This document shows, in pieces, positions 8,307 to 16,044 of a stretch of DNA of 64,000 bases. The notes beneath the pieces were generated by a model. That model searched no databases, was not told the DNA's origin, and was given only the letters and a program-made list of their open reading frames with translations. Made by a program: the position numbers and the translations under genes. Every line of letters begins with the position of its first letter. Positions within the stretch are counted from its first letter, which is position 1. The stretch is from Parcubacteria bacterium C7867-004 (GTDB lineage: Bacteria; Patescibacteria; Paceibacteria; UBA9973; UBA2103): contig LFCN01000006.1 in NCBI GenBank assembly GCA_001189075.1, positions 1 to 64,000 of the forward strand, in the 5' to 3' direction.

Positions 8307-9119
8307 CTACTGGAGCGAATAGGTCGTCCAGCGGCGGTCCCCAGCACGCAATACCCTCCCTTCAGCGATAAGAGCACCAAGCTCACGCTGTATGGTTTTC
8401 TCGCTCACATCCCTAATAACGGTAGAAAGTTGCTTGATAGATGAAGGTCCCTTCAAGCGGAGCACCGAAAGTATGGCGTCACGCCGATCACTTACTTTCG
8501 AGGCAGTGCTGGTCTGATTACGCGCATTGTCCTTTATGTCTGTTATGTGTCCTTTATCCTGAGTCTCCTCTCCACCGGCGACTTCCGGGTCATACATGAC
8601 GCGTGCGAGCGAACGAAGACGAGAGGCACTCTTCCCTTCCGACTCGGCAACGGTCTTGGCGAGCATGGAGAGCGTCGGCACTTCTTCGAGAACGAGCCGT
8701 GGCTCCTCATAGGTAGCGACTTCTTGAAGAAGCGTATGAGCTTCACGTGCTATGAGTTCTGCATTCATTGCAGAGAGCATGCCACCGGTGCGGGCGATCG
8801 AGAGCAGGCTCGAGAGGGCAAGTAGTTCGCGTGAGAGCGCTTCCCTGGAAGCTACCGGTGGAAGAATCGCCGCATCGATTAGGTGGACCGATACGCGATC
8901 GAGCCGATCCCTGAGCGACCCTGAATTGATGAATGCGGGAGCAATGAGATGGATAGCTTTTGCGAGTCGCTCAGCCTTTTTGTAGACGTATACCCTACGT
9001 ATGTCCTTTTCGAAAACGCTTGAAAATATATCTTTATCTAGGACAAAATCACTCGAATCAGTATTTCTACCAGACATCTTTGTCGGCATGTTTTCCTGAT
9101 TATGTCCTTTATCTTTCAT
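8307..9119 (-). CDS. DNA-binding regulator with C-terminal helix-turn-helix
   Basis: 270 residues, mostly helical. The last ~65 residues (RRDAILSVLRLKGPSSIKQL, ISEKTIQREL-like region) form a DeoR/HTH_20-type winged helix of the sort common in Parcubacteria. The body (about 30-160) looks like a helical four-helix-type domain with a Tyr/Lys-rich start. The start is supported by a GGAG Shine-Dalgarno 7 nt before the ATG and a promoter at 9143-9171. Copies of the decamer TGTCCTTTAT (plus strand) occur in its promoter region and inside the gene, hinting at autoregulation. It is divergent from ftsK, but a link is not shown. Confidence 0.7.
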   Translation of the reverse strand: MKDKGHNQENMPTKMSGRNTDSSDFVLDKDIFSSVFEKDIRRVYVYKKAERLAKAIHLIAPAFINSGSLRDRLDRVSVHLIDAAILPPVASREALSRELLALSSLLSIARTGGMLSAMNAELIAREAHTLLQEVATYEEPRLVLEEVPTLSMLAKTVAESEGKSASRLRSLARVMYDPEVAGGEETQDKGHITDIKDNARNQTSTASKVSDRRDAILSVLRLKGPSSIKQLSTVIRDVSEKTIQRELGALIAEGRVLRAGDRRWTTYSLQ

Positions 9120-9142
9120 AATATCTCCAGGTCCTTTAAAGA

Positions 9143-9171
9143 AGTATATGTCCTATATATCGCTCCCGCAA
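9143..9171 (-). promoter_or_regulatory. Promoter of the HTH gene with repeated TGTCCTNTAT elements
   Basis: TTGCGG (9166-9171), 17 bp, TATACT (9143-9148) on the minus strand. The repeat units TGTCCTATAT (9149-9158), GTCCTTTAAA (9131-9140) and TGTCCTTTAT (9103-9112) flank or overlap it, a plausible operator arrangement. Confidence 0.6.
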
Positions 9172-9222
9172 CCGAAGTCGAGGGGAAACCTGGCCGGCGC
9201 ACGCATTCAATGCAGCGAATGC

Positions 9223-9228
9223 TAAAAT
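9223..9228 (+). promoter_or_regulatory. Extended -10 element of ftsK, leaderless spacing
   Basis: TGC-TAAAAT ends exactly 6 nt before the ftsK ATG at 9235; no Shine-Dalgarno is present, so transcription likely starts at or next to the ATG. Confidence 0.55.
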
Positions 9229-9234
9229 GAACGG

Positions 9235-11418
9235 ATGAAGAAGAAACGGAAGCAGAAAAAGGAAGACAATTATCGGGTGCTCGCCAAGTGGACGGCGGGC
9301 ATCGCGCTCATTGCTTTCGGCCTAATCTTCGGACTCGCCGCATTCGGTCTGGGTGGCCTCGCCGGTTCTGCGATATTTGGGTTTGGATTCGGTGTCATCG
9401 GCGTCGCGGCGTTTCTCCTTCCCGCACTGCTCGTTGCGATCGGACTGGCCATCATGCTTGAGAGGACTTTCGTCTCTCCACTCACGGCGACAGGAATCGT
9501 ACTCATTCTTATATCGACACTAACCTTCCTCGGTATCGTCTCGCAGGCACTCGGAGGACAGGCCGGTGCCCTACTCGGACATACCGCTGCCGAATTCTTC
9601 GGGGTGTGGGGAGCACTCATCATCCTGCTTGCAGTCGCATGCATTGGGCTCATTATCGCGACCGATGTCATCGCTGTCATGAACGCTGCCAAGGAGGCCT
9701 TCTCGAAGGCAGGTGGCTCGCTCGGATCAGTCCGACTCCCTTCCCTTCCGAGTCGCAAAGGAGAGAGTGATGCACCTGAAGAAGACGAGAACGAAACGGA
9801 ACCAGACGCTGCCCCTGATGCAGTAGAGGAACAGAAACATTCCACAGAACCGACGGTAACTGTCTTCAGCGACAAGAGGCCCGGTGACGGCGAAGGCGAC
9901 GTCGTGCTTCAGAATTTCGACGCGGAATACCAGGCACCGACCCTCGCTCTTCTCGGGGAAGACAAAGGAAAGCCTGGGGTCGGCGATATTAAGGCGAACG
10001 CCAACATCATCAAGCGCACCTTCCAGAACTTCGGTATCTCCGTCGAGATGGACGAGGTGTCGGTTGGACCGACCGTCACTCGCTATGCCATAAAGCCGGC
10101 CGAAGGAGTTCGTCTGAATAAGATCATCTCCCTCCAGAACAACCTCGAGCTCGCGCTTGCGGCGCACCCGGTACGTATCGAAGCACCGATTCCCGGAAAG
10201 TCGCTGGTGGGTATCGAGGTGCCGAATGCGACGAAAGCCATGGTTGGCCTCGGCGGCGTGATTGGGGCACCGGAATGGGGTACCTCAAAGAAACCTCTCT
10301 TGGCCGCTGTGGGTCGTGATATCGCCGGCACTCCTCATTACGTGAACGTCGCGAAGATGCCGCACGGACTTATCGCAGGCGCCACCGGTTCCGGAAAGTC
10401 GGTAGCTATCCATGCCGTCATCACTTCCCTCTTGTACCGGAACGGACCGAACCAGATGCGGTTCATCATGGTCGACCCGAAGCGCGTCGAGCTCACTCTC
10501 TATAACGGTATTCCTCACCTCCTCACGCCGGTCATCACTGATCCTAAGAAATGTATATTCGCACTCAAGTGGGCGGCGAAGGAGATGGATCGGCGCTACG
10601 GCATTCTCGAGGACCATCAGGTGCGCGACATTGACTCCTACCACCAGACCATCCTCGAGCCAGCCCGGAAGCGCAAAGCGAAGGAGCTTCCTGAAGCGAT
10701 GCCGTATATCGTCATCGTTGTCGATGAGCTCGCCGATATCATGCAGACCTACCCGCGCGAGCTCGAGAGCGCGATCGTGAGACTCGCCCAGATGTCTCGC
10801 GCCGTCGGTATCCACCTCATCCTTTCTACCCAGCGTCCGTCCGTGAACGTCATCACCGGACTCATCAAGGCGAACGTCCCGACGCGCCTCGCACTCCAGG
10901 TATCGAGTCAGATCGATTCCCGCACCATCCTCGATGCGTCGGGCGCAGAGCTCCTGCTCGGTGCCGGCGACATGCTCTACCAGTCCGCAGATATGCAGAA
11001 GCCGGTCCGTCTTCAGACTGCCTACATAAGCGAACAGGAGGTGAAGAAGGTTGTTGCCTACATCAAGCAGCACAATGCTGGTTCCCTCTCCTCGCTCGAC
11101 CTAGGCGCAGGAACTAACGGTACCGGGGTCCACGAACCGAATGACGCCATCATGCTCGCCGGAGACGATGAGGAAGTTGATGACGATCTCTATACCGCAG
11201 CGCGTGAAGCGGTTGAGGAAGCGGGTCGTGCATCTACGTCCTACCTTCAGCGCAAGTTGCGCATCGGCTACTCGAGAGCAGCGCGTCTTATGGATATTCT
11301 CGAGGAGAAAGGTGTCATCGGTCCTGCAGACGGTTCCCGCCCTCGCGAGATAATCGGTGGAGGAAGTGCCCCTTCGGACACAGGCGAGTCGGAAGAAGAC
11401 GATCGAGGTCCGTATTAG
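9235..11418 (+). CDS. ftsK: DNA translocase FtsK/SpoIIIE
   Basis: 727 residues. Four or five N-terminal membrane helices (about 15-155) anchor it at the division site; an acidic linker (about 175-225) leads to the RecA-like motor with Walker A GATGSGKS (about 382-389) and Walker B YIVIVVDELADI (about 492-503). The C-terminal gamma winged helix (TSYLQRKLRIGYSRAARLMD) recognises KOPS-type sites. It pumps chromosomal DNA through the septum and helps resolve dimers. It is compact compared with E. coli FtsK (over 1300 residues). The next gene starts 6 nt downstream. Confidence 0.96.
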   Translation: MKKKRKQKKEDNYRVLAKWTAGIALIAFGLIFGLAAFGLGGLAGSAIFGFGFGVIGVAAFLLPALLVAIGLAIMLERTFVSPLTATGIVLILISTLTFLGIVSQALGGQAGALLGHTAAEFFGVWGALIILLAVACIGLIIATDVIAVMNAAKEAFSKAGGSLGSVRLPSLPSRKGESDAPEEDENETEPDAAPDAVEEQKHSTEPTVTVFSDKRPGDGEGDVVLQNFDAEYQAPTLALLGEDKGKPGVGDIKANANIIKRTFQNFGISVEMDEVSVGPTVTRYAIKPAEGVRLNKIISLQNNLELALAAHPVRIEAPIPGKSLVGIEVPNATKAMVGLGGVIGAPEWGTSKKPLLAAVGRDIAGTPHYVNVAKMPHGLIAGATGSGKSVAIHAVITSLLYRNGPNQMRFIMVDPKRVELTLYNGIPHLLTPVITDPKKCIFALKWAAKEMDRRYGILEDHQVRDIDSYHQTILEPARKRKAKELPEAMPYIVIVVDELADIMQTYPRELESAIVRLAQMSRAVGIHLILSTQRPSVNVITGLIKANVPTRLALQVSSQIDSRTILDASGAELLLGAGDMLYQSADMQKPVRLQTAYISEQEVKKVVAYIKQHNAGSLSSLDLGAGTNGTGVHEPNDAIMLAGDDEEVDDDLYTAAREAVEEAGRASTSYLQRKLRIGYSRAARLMDILEEKGVIGPADGSRPREIIGGGSAPSDTGESEEDDRGPY

Positions 11419-11424
11419 AGGTAT

Positions 11425-11751
11425 ATGCTCGCTCGCGCCCTCGCCGCTCTAGCACTCGTCATACTGGTCGGCTATGGGGCGATCGAAGCCTGGCCACTCG
11501 TAAGCGGGCCTCATATCAGTATCGACTCTCCTCTCGACCACTCCGTAGCCACTGAGGGTACGATTACCATTACGGGACGAGCCCTCCGTACGGAGACCCT
11601 GTGGCTGAATGGCGGCCCTCTGCTTATCGACCAGAAAGGGGCCTTTTCGACCTCACTGCTCCTCCCTTCCGGAGGCGCTATACTGTCATTGACCGCCACC
11701 GATCGCTTCGGACATGAGATAACCGAGCGCCGGGCTGTGTTTATTCCTTAA
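11425..11751 (+). CDS. Small membrane-anchored protein with an Ig-like domain
   Basis: 108 residues: an N-terminal hydrophobic anchor or signal (4-28) and one ~75-residue beta domain of the bacterial Ig-like/glucodextranase-B kind (ISIDSPLDHSVATEGTITIT, LWLNGGPLLID, FGHEITERRAV). It starts 6 nt after ftsK, so the two are co-transcribed. It probably sits on the outer face of the membrane. Function unknown; the pairing with ftsK may be coincidental. Confidence 0.7.
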   Translation: MLARALAALALVILVGYGAIEAWPLVSGPHISIDSPLDHSVATEGTITITGRALRTETLWLNGGPLLIDQKGAFSTSLLLPSGGAILSLTATDRFGHEITERRAVFIP

Positions 11752-11840
11752 TCTATTCATCAGAAGTTCTTTAGAAAGATTTTATGATAGACCCCACATA
11801 GTTAGACCGAGTTCCCGTTACAAACGCAAAATATTCAACC

Positions 11841-12902
11841 ATGCCTGCAAAAAAGACTGCAAAGAAAGCACCAAAGACCCTCGCTTCCAATGAGGAAACC
11901 GCGGGAGAGACGAGTGGCGCAAGCAAGGCTCGCTCTATCGAGCTTGCTATCAAAGACATAAAGACCAAGTTCGGCGACGAAGCCATCATGACCTACGGCT
12001 CCGGGAAGATAGCGAAGATCCCTTCGATCTCAACCGGCTCAATAGGACTCGATGCTGCGCTCGGCATCGGCGGACTTCCCCGCGGCCGCATCATAGAAAT
12101 CTATGGTCCAGAAAGCTCCGGAAAGACAACACTCGCGCTTCATTCGATTGCCGAAGCCCAGAAGGCCGGAGGTATCTGCGCTTTCGTCGACGCGGAGCAT
12201 GCGCTTGATCCTGAGTACGCCCGCAAGATCGGCGTGAAGCTCGAGGAGCTTCTCATCTCCCAGCCGGATACCGGCGAGCAGGCACTCGAGATTGTCGAGT
12301 CCCTCGTACGCGCGAACTCCATCGACATTATTGTCGTGGACTCAGTAGCGGCACTCACCCCAAAGGATGAGATCGAGGGCGATATGGGTTCGGCCCAGAT
12401 GGGTAAGCAGGCACGTCTCATGTCCCAGGCGCTCCGTAAGCTCACGGCCATCACCGCCAAGAGCAACACGATCATCATCTTCATCAACCAAATCCGCATG
12501 CAGATTGGGGTCATGTTCGGCAATCCGGAGACCACCACCGGAGGTAAAGCGCTCAAGTTCTACACCTCGGTGCGTCTCGATATCCGCCGTATCGCACAGA
12601 TTAAGAAAGGCGAAGAGATCGTAGGAGGACGCGTGCGCGTGAAAGTCGTGAAGAACAAGGTCGCGGCCCCCTTCAAGACCACCGAGTTCGATCTCCTCTA
12701 CAACGAGGGCATCAGCCGCGAGGGCGAGATCATCGCGCTCGGGGAGAAGTTCGATATCCTGCAGAAGTCAGGCTCAAGCTACAAATATGGCGAGGTGTCG
12801 CTTGCGCGCGGCTATGACGCGACGCGAACCTTCCTACGAGAGAACAAGCCGATTGCGAACGAGATACTTAAGCAGATCCGCGCAAAGCTTGCCGAGATCT
12901 AG
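11841..12902 (+). CDS. recA: Recombinase RecA
   Basis: 353 residues. Walker A GPESSGKT (about 89-96), Walker B IIVVDSVAAL (about 161-170), loop L1 EGDMGSAQMG and loop L2 around FINQIRMQIGVMFGNPETTTGG are all intact, so it should form ATP-dependent strand-exchange filaments. A ~30-residue Lys/Ala-rich N-terminal extension precedes the core. No LexA-type SOS box is evident upstream, and no lexA gene is in the window. No Shine-Dalgarno; a weak AT-rich -10 ends 6 nt before the ATG. Confidence 0.98.
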   Translation: MPAKKTAKKAPKTLASNEETAGETSGASKARSIELAIKDIKTKFGDEAIMTYGSGKIAKIPSISTGSIGLDAALGIGGLPRGRIIEIYGPESSGKTTLALHSIAEAQKAGGICAFVDAEHALDPEYARKIGVKLEELLISQPDTGEQALEIVESLVRANSIDIIVVDSVAALTPKDEIEGDMGSAQMGKQARLMSQALRKLTAITAKSNTIIIFINQIRMQIGVMFGNPETTTGGKALKFYTSVRLDIRRIAQIKKGEEIVGGRVRVKVVKNKVAAPFKTTEFDLLYNEGISREGEIIALGEKFDILQKSGSSYKYGEVSLARGYDATRTFLRENKPIANEILKQIRAKLAEI

Positions 12903-12908
12903 AGAACG

Positions 12909-13235
12909 CTACGCGAACCGAACCGTAGAAATGAGCGAACGAGCGAGTTCGCGCGCAAGCCACAAGAGCGCCGCAAGCGCTATGACGGTTGCGGACTGAA
13001 CGATGAAATCGGTGTGCAGGAATGCGCTCGTCATGAAGCGGGCGAGGGCGGGAACGTCAAAAAGCGAGGGCATGTTTGCGATAACTTTGGCTACCCACAC
13101 TTCCCTGCCGATGCCCCAGAGCGCGAGAACGAAGACGAGTGCGGAAAGAGTCGTAACTGATACGACTGACTGAAGCGCATGCACGCGCCTGACGCGTCGC
13201 ATAACCGTATCTGAAATGGTGGTATTAGAGTTCAT
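12909..13235 (-). CDS. Small membrane protein co-encoded with the sigma factor
   Basis: 108 residues with two hydrophobic segments (about 24-45 and 78-96) and a basic N-terminus. Its start overlaps the end of the sigma-factor gene by 11 nt, a translational-coupling arrangement typical of sigma/anti-sigma pairs. It has no recognisable zinc-finger anti-sigma motif (no HxxxCxxC), so an anti-sigma role is only inferred from position. Confidence 0.65.
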   Translation of the reverse strand: MNSNTTISDTVMRRVRRVHALQSVVSVTTLSALVFVLALWGIGREVWVAKVIANMPSLFDVPALARFMTSAFLHTDFIVQSATVIALAALLWLARELARSLISTVRFA

Positions 13236-13848
13236 GGGTCTTGGAGTCGTTCTCGACTGCTTGTTTGAATAATTTCTTGGCGCGATGCACGCGGGTCTTT
13301 ACGGCCGGTATCGTGCTTCTCTCTATATCCGCTATCTCTTCCTGCGTCTTCCCTTCGAGGAACTGAAGCCTGAGGACGCGTGCGGCCTGTTCCGGAAGCT
13401 TCGCGAGCGCGATCACCACTTCATCCTTGATCGTGAGTTCCTCGACGAAGGTCCCCTCTTCGGGAATGCGCTCGTATGCTTCAGGATCGAGTTCCTGCGT
13501 CCTTCCTCTCAGCTTCTTCATCTTCTGATACCTCGTGAAGGCCAAGCGGGTCAGGATGGCATATGCCCAGGAGGTGAAGGAGGCGCCTTCTTGGGACTGA
13601 TACCGGTCGGCGTAGAGATAGATGCGAGTGAAGGTGTCTTGCACCACTTCCTCGGCATCTTCCTCAACCCTGAGGATAGTGCGGGCCTTTCGGAGAAAGG
13701 CGGCCTCATGCCGGGACACGAGAATAGCGAACAGGTCGGGGTCATGCCGCGAGGCACGAAGTACCTCCTCATCGGAAGCTTCTAGCATCATGCGGTTTGC
13801 GTCCCCCATTACGTCCTGTATCATACCTCGTATCCGGGGGCCCGGCAT
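13225..13848 (-). CDS. ECF-type RNA polymerase sigma factor
   Basis: Up to 207 residues. Region 2 lies at about 35-110 (AEEVVQDTFTRIYLYADRYQ, TSWAYAILTRLAFTRYQ) and region 4 at about 145-200 (LPEQAARVLRLQFLEGKTQE, VHRAKKLFK). It directs RNA polymerase to a special promoter set. The first ATG (13848) lies in the -10 region of a likely promoter; Met9 (13824) or Met14 (13809, with AGGA 5-6 nt upstream) is a better start. It is divergent from efp and coupled to a membrane protein, suggesting envelope-stress signalling. Confidence 0.85.
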   Translation of the reverse strand: MPGPRIRGMIQDVMGDANRMMLEASDEEVLRASRHDPDLFAILVSRHEAAFLRKARTILRVEEDAEEVVQDTFTRIYLYADRYQSQEGASFTSWAYAILTRLAFTRYQKMKKLRGRTQELDPEAYERIPEEGTFVEELTIKDEVVIALAKLPEQAARVLRLQFLEGKTQEEIADIERSTIPAVKTRVHRAKKLFKQAVENDSKTHEL

Positions 13849-13891
13849 TTTTTATAACGAACCGCAGGGCCCGTGAGTTACATACCCCACC

Positions 13892-14467
13892 ATGGCAATC
13901 CTCTCTTACAACGAAATAGTCCAGAAAAAGGTCATCGAATACAACGGTGAGCCGTACGAGGTCCTTTCTTCCCACGTCTTCCGCATGCAGCAGAGGAAGC
14001 CGGTGAACCAGACGAAGCTCAAGCACCTCGTCTCCGGCAAGGTGACCGAGATCAGCTTCCACCAGAACGAGAGCGTCCCTGAGGCGGATATCGAGACGAT
14101 CGATGCGACCTATCTCTACACCAACCGCGGCGAGTCCTGGTTTACGGAGAAAGGCAATCCGAAGAACCGCTTCTCATTCCCCGAGGACGTCGTGCACGAG
14201 AAAGTGCAGTGGCTGGTGCAGAATGCGGAAGTTGAGGCGCTTCTCTACAAGGACAAGCCCGTACTCGTGAAGATTCCTATCAAGGTTGATCTCAAGGTAA
14301 CCGATGCCCCTCCTGCCGTTAAGGGCGACACCGCTACCGGCGGCAGCAAGATCATTACGCTTGAGTCGGGCGCTACCATAAACACTCCCCTATTCATCAA
14401 CGAGGGCGACGTGCTGCGCATCAATACTGAGACGGGGGAATACGTCGAGCGCGTTGAGAAGGCGTAA
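13892..14467 (+). CDS. efp: Elongation factor P with an atypical loop
   Basis: 191 residues with the three beta-barrel domains of EF-P, which rescues ribosomes stalled at polyproline. Ungapped alignment with E. coli EF-P over residues 19-43 places RMQQRKP (31-37) where E. coli has KPGKGQA, so the modified Lys34 is Gln34 and the PGKG turn is lost. C-terminal landmarks VKGDTATGGSK and ETGEYVERV are intact. No EpmA/EarP modification gene is in the window. Polyproline-rich proteins exist nearby (for example the PPPPPLPPPP stretch in the 635-residue surface protein), so a working EF-P would be useful. Confidence 0.95.
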   Translation: MAILSYNEIVQKKVIEYNGEPYEVLSSHVFRMQQRKPVNQTKLKHLVSGKVTEISFHQNESVPEADIETIDATYLYTNRGESWFTEKGNPKNRFSFPEDVVHEKVQWLVQNAEVEALLYKDKPVLVKIPIKVDLKVTDAPPAVKGDTATGGSKIITLESGATINTPLFINEGDVLRINTETGEYVERVEKA

Positions 14468-14475
14468 GCAAAATA

Positions 14476-14506
14476 AAAAAGCCCGTCCCTGGTGGGTCGG
14501 GCTTTT
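14476..14506 (+). terminator. Terminator after efp
   Basis: AAAAGCCCG-CCC/GGG-CGGGCTTTT hairpin starting 8 nt after the stop codon; symmetrical, may also serve the small minus-strand gene at 14547. Confidence 0.85.
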
Positions 14507-14546
14507 GCCTTGACGCTGGACCGTCGGTACAGCTGTGCGAAATCGA

Positions 14547-14660
14547 TCAGCCGAAGGCGCCGGCATTGGAGAGCCCCAGAAGAGCCAGGGCTGCGGCGCC
14601 AGAAATGCACGCGAAGACGATCAGGCCAGTCGGGTTGAATTTCTTGGCTTTGGCGGACAT
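14547..14660 (-). CDS. 37-residue single-span membrane peptide
   Basis: Reads MSAKAKKFNPTGLIVFACIS then GAAALALLGLSNAGAFG, stop TGA. A basic head is followed by one hydrophobic helix. GGGAG lies 7-8 nt before the ATG, one of the clearer Shine-Dalgarno sites in the window. It is flanked by terminators of efp and rpsR, so it has its own slot. By eye its codons favour GCC/GGC/CTG more than the neighbours. Function unknown. Confidence 0.5.
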   Translation of the reverse strand: MSAKAKKFNPTGLIVFACISGAAALALLGLSNAGAFG

Positions 14661-14730
14661 GGAAGAACTCCCTCTTCTCGAAGCGCGGGTCGATCCCTTG
14701 CTTCAAGAGTAGTAATAACACCCACCTAAA

Positions 14731-14766
14731 AAGAAACAAGACCCCGTCTCCAGGGTCTTGTTTCTT
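14731..14766 (-). terminator. Terminator of the rpsF-ssb-rpsR operon
   Basis: AAGAAACAAGACCC/GGGTCTTGTTTCTT perfect inverted repeat just after rpsR. Confidence 0.9.
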
Positions 14767-14781
14767 AGGGTTTCAAATCCC

Positions 14782-14988
14782 TTACGCTGCCAAGTATGGC
14801 AGAAGTGCCATGAAGCGAGCGCGCTTGATCGCGAGCGCGATCTCGCGCTGGCGGGCTGCCTGAACGCCGGTGCGCTTCTTCGCCATGATCTTCGCGTGCG
14901 GGCTCATGAACTGCTTGAGGTACGCGACGTCCTTGTAGTCCACGAACTGCTTGTTATCTATCTCCTCTCGTTCTGCGTGATGTGCCAT
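14782..14988 (-). CDS. rpsR: 30S ribosomal protein S18
   Basis: 68 residues with the S18 core FVDYKDVAYLKQFMSPHAKI and a basic C-terminal helix (RQREIALAIKRARFMALLPY). It sits on the 30S platform and pairs with S6. Third gene of S6-SSB-S18; the L9 gene that often follows is absent and a terminator comes next. Confidence 0.96.
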   Translation of the reverse strand: MAHHAEREEIDNKQFVDYKDVAYLKQFMSPHAKIMAKKRTGVQAARQREIALAIKRARFMALLPYLAA

Positions 14989-14999
14989 GATGCTGTTCT

Positions 15000-15473
15000 T
15001 TAAAATGGAATGTCTTCCGGGTTAATCTCCTCGTCTGGATACTGGATGGCTTCGCCTGCGTCGGGTGCTGGCTGTTCCTGGGTCCCTGAATCGCGCGCTG
15101 GCGCATTCGAGGCGTATCCTCCGCTGCGTGCGCCACCCTCGCTTCCTCCTGCCTGCGGGCCGAACTGGAAGGTGTCGACGACGATCTCCGTGCGGTACTG
15201 CTTTACGCCATCCTTGTCCCATGAGCGGGTCTGAATGCGTCCCTCGATGAAGGCCGGACGACCTTTCTTGAGGTACTGGCCCATAACCTCCGCAGTGCGG
15301 CCGAAGGCGACGATGTTGTGGAACTCCGTCTGCTCCTGCTGCTGCCCTTCCTTGTTCTTGAAGGTGCGATTGGTTGCGAGTCCGAATGACGCTACCTGCT
15401 GACCTCCGGGAAGTGCTTTAAGCTCGGGATCGCGGGTAAGGTTACCGTAGAGAAGTATTTTGTTGAGATACAT
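15000..15473 (-). CDS. ssb: Single-stranded DNA-binding protein
   Basis: 157 residues: an OB fold (1-110; MYLNKILLYGNLTRDPELK, FHNIVAFGRTAEVM) and a Gly/Ala/Pro-rich tail ending in DEEINPEDIPF, the acidic tip that docks SSB partners. It protects single strands in replication and repair. Located between rpsF (19 nt upstream) and rpsR (11 nt downstream), the widely conserved order. Confidence 0.97.
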   Translation of the reverse strand: MYLNKILLYGNLTRDPELKALPGGQQVASFGLATNRTFKNKEGQQQEQTEFHNIVAFGRTAEVMGQYLKKGRPAFIEGRIQTRSWDKDGVKQYRTEIVVDTFQFGPQAGGSEGGARSGGYASNAPARDSGTQEQPAPDAGEAIQYPDEEINPEDIPF

Positions 15474-15492
15474 ATACGTATCAGTGTATCAC

Positions 15493-15987
15493 TTACACTC
15501 CTGCCTCCTTGAGCGCGGCGTCGAGCTCGACATCAGAGACTTCCGGGTCGATGCTCGGGTTCTCCGGCATGCGAGCGTAGATCTCATGCATTTCAGCTGC
15601 GTGCTTTGCGGCGTCCTTGGTTGTGCGAACGTCGAGGAAGCGAATGACGCGATTCTCAGCCTTTACGGCTGCGAGTACTGCCTCGTGTCCTGCATTATCC
15701 GTCTCGTACGCTACCCACGCGAAGTACGCACTGTCGAAGTCGCGGCGTCCGGCGTGCTCGCTGCGGAAGATGGTGTACGCGAGCGGAATCTTCTGAGGCT
15801 CGCCCTCAGCGACGACGCTGCCCGCGCTTACTGCCTTCTCGCGAAGGGACTGATAGGTTTTCTTCACTTCCTCCTGGGGAAGCTCAGGGTCGATGTGGAA
15901 GCCGAGTTCATACACACGGGACTCGTTATATCCCGCTTCTGTCTCCTGCTCGGTGCTGTCTGCACCGTGTTCGATTTCTTTTTTCAT
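15493..15987 (-). CDS. rpsF: 30S ribosomal protein S6
   Basis: 164 residues. An acidic N-terminal extension (about 1-22) precedes the S6 ferredoxin-like core (YELGFHIDPELPQEEVKKTY, IPLAYTIF, AENRVIRFLDVRT). The C-terminus is also longer than in E. coli. S6 binds S18 on the 30S platform. First gene of the operon; the region 15988-16044 upstream could hold the promoter. Confidence 0.92.
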   Translation of the reverse strand: MKKEIEHGADSTEQETEAGYNESRVYELGFHIDPELPQEEVKKTYQSLREKAVSAGSVVAEGEPQKIPLAYTIFRSEHAGRRDFDSAYFAWVAYETDNAGHEAVLAAVKAENRVIRFLDVRTTKDAAKHAAEMHEIYARMPENPSIDPEVSDVELDAALKEAGV

Positions 15988-16044
15988 AACGGGCGCACTG
16001 TACCACGTAGTGTAAAAACCGACAAGAAAGCCTTATTCTAGGCT

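Noticed and set aside
11752..11840. LexA/SOS box upstream of recA
   Set aside because: No GAAC-N4-GTTC or CTG-N10-CAG operator is present.
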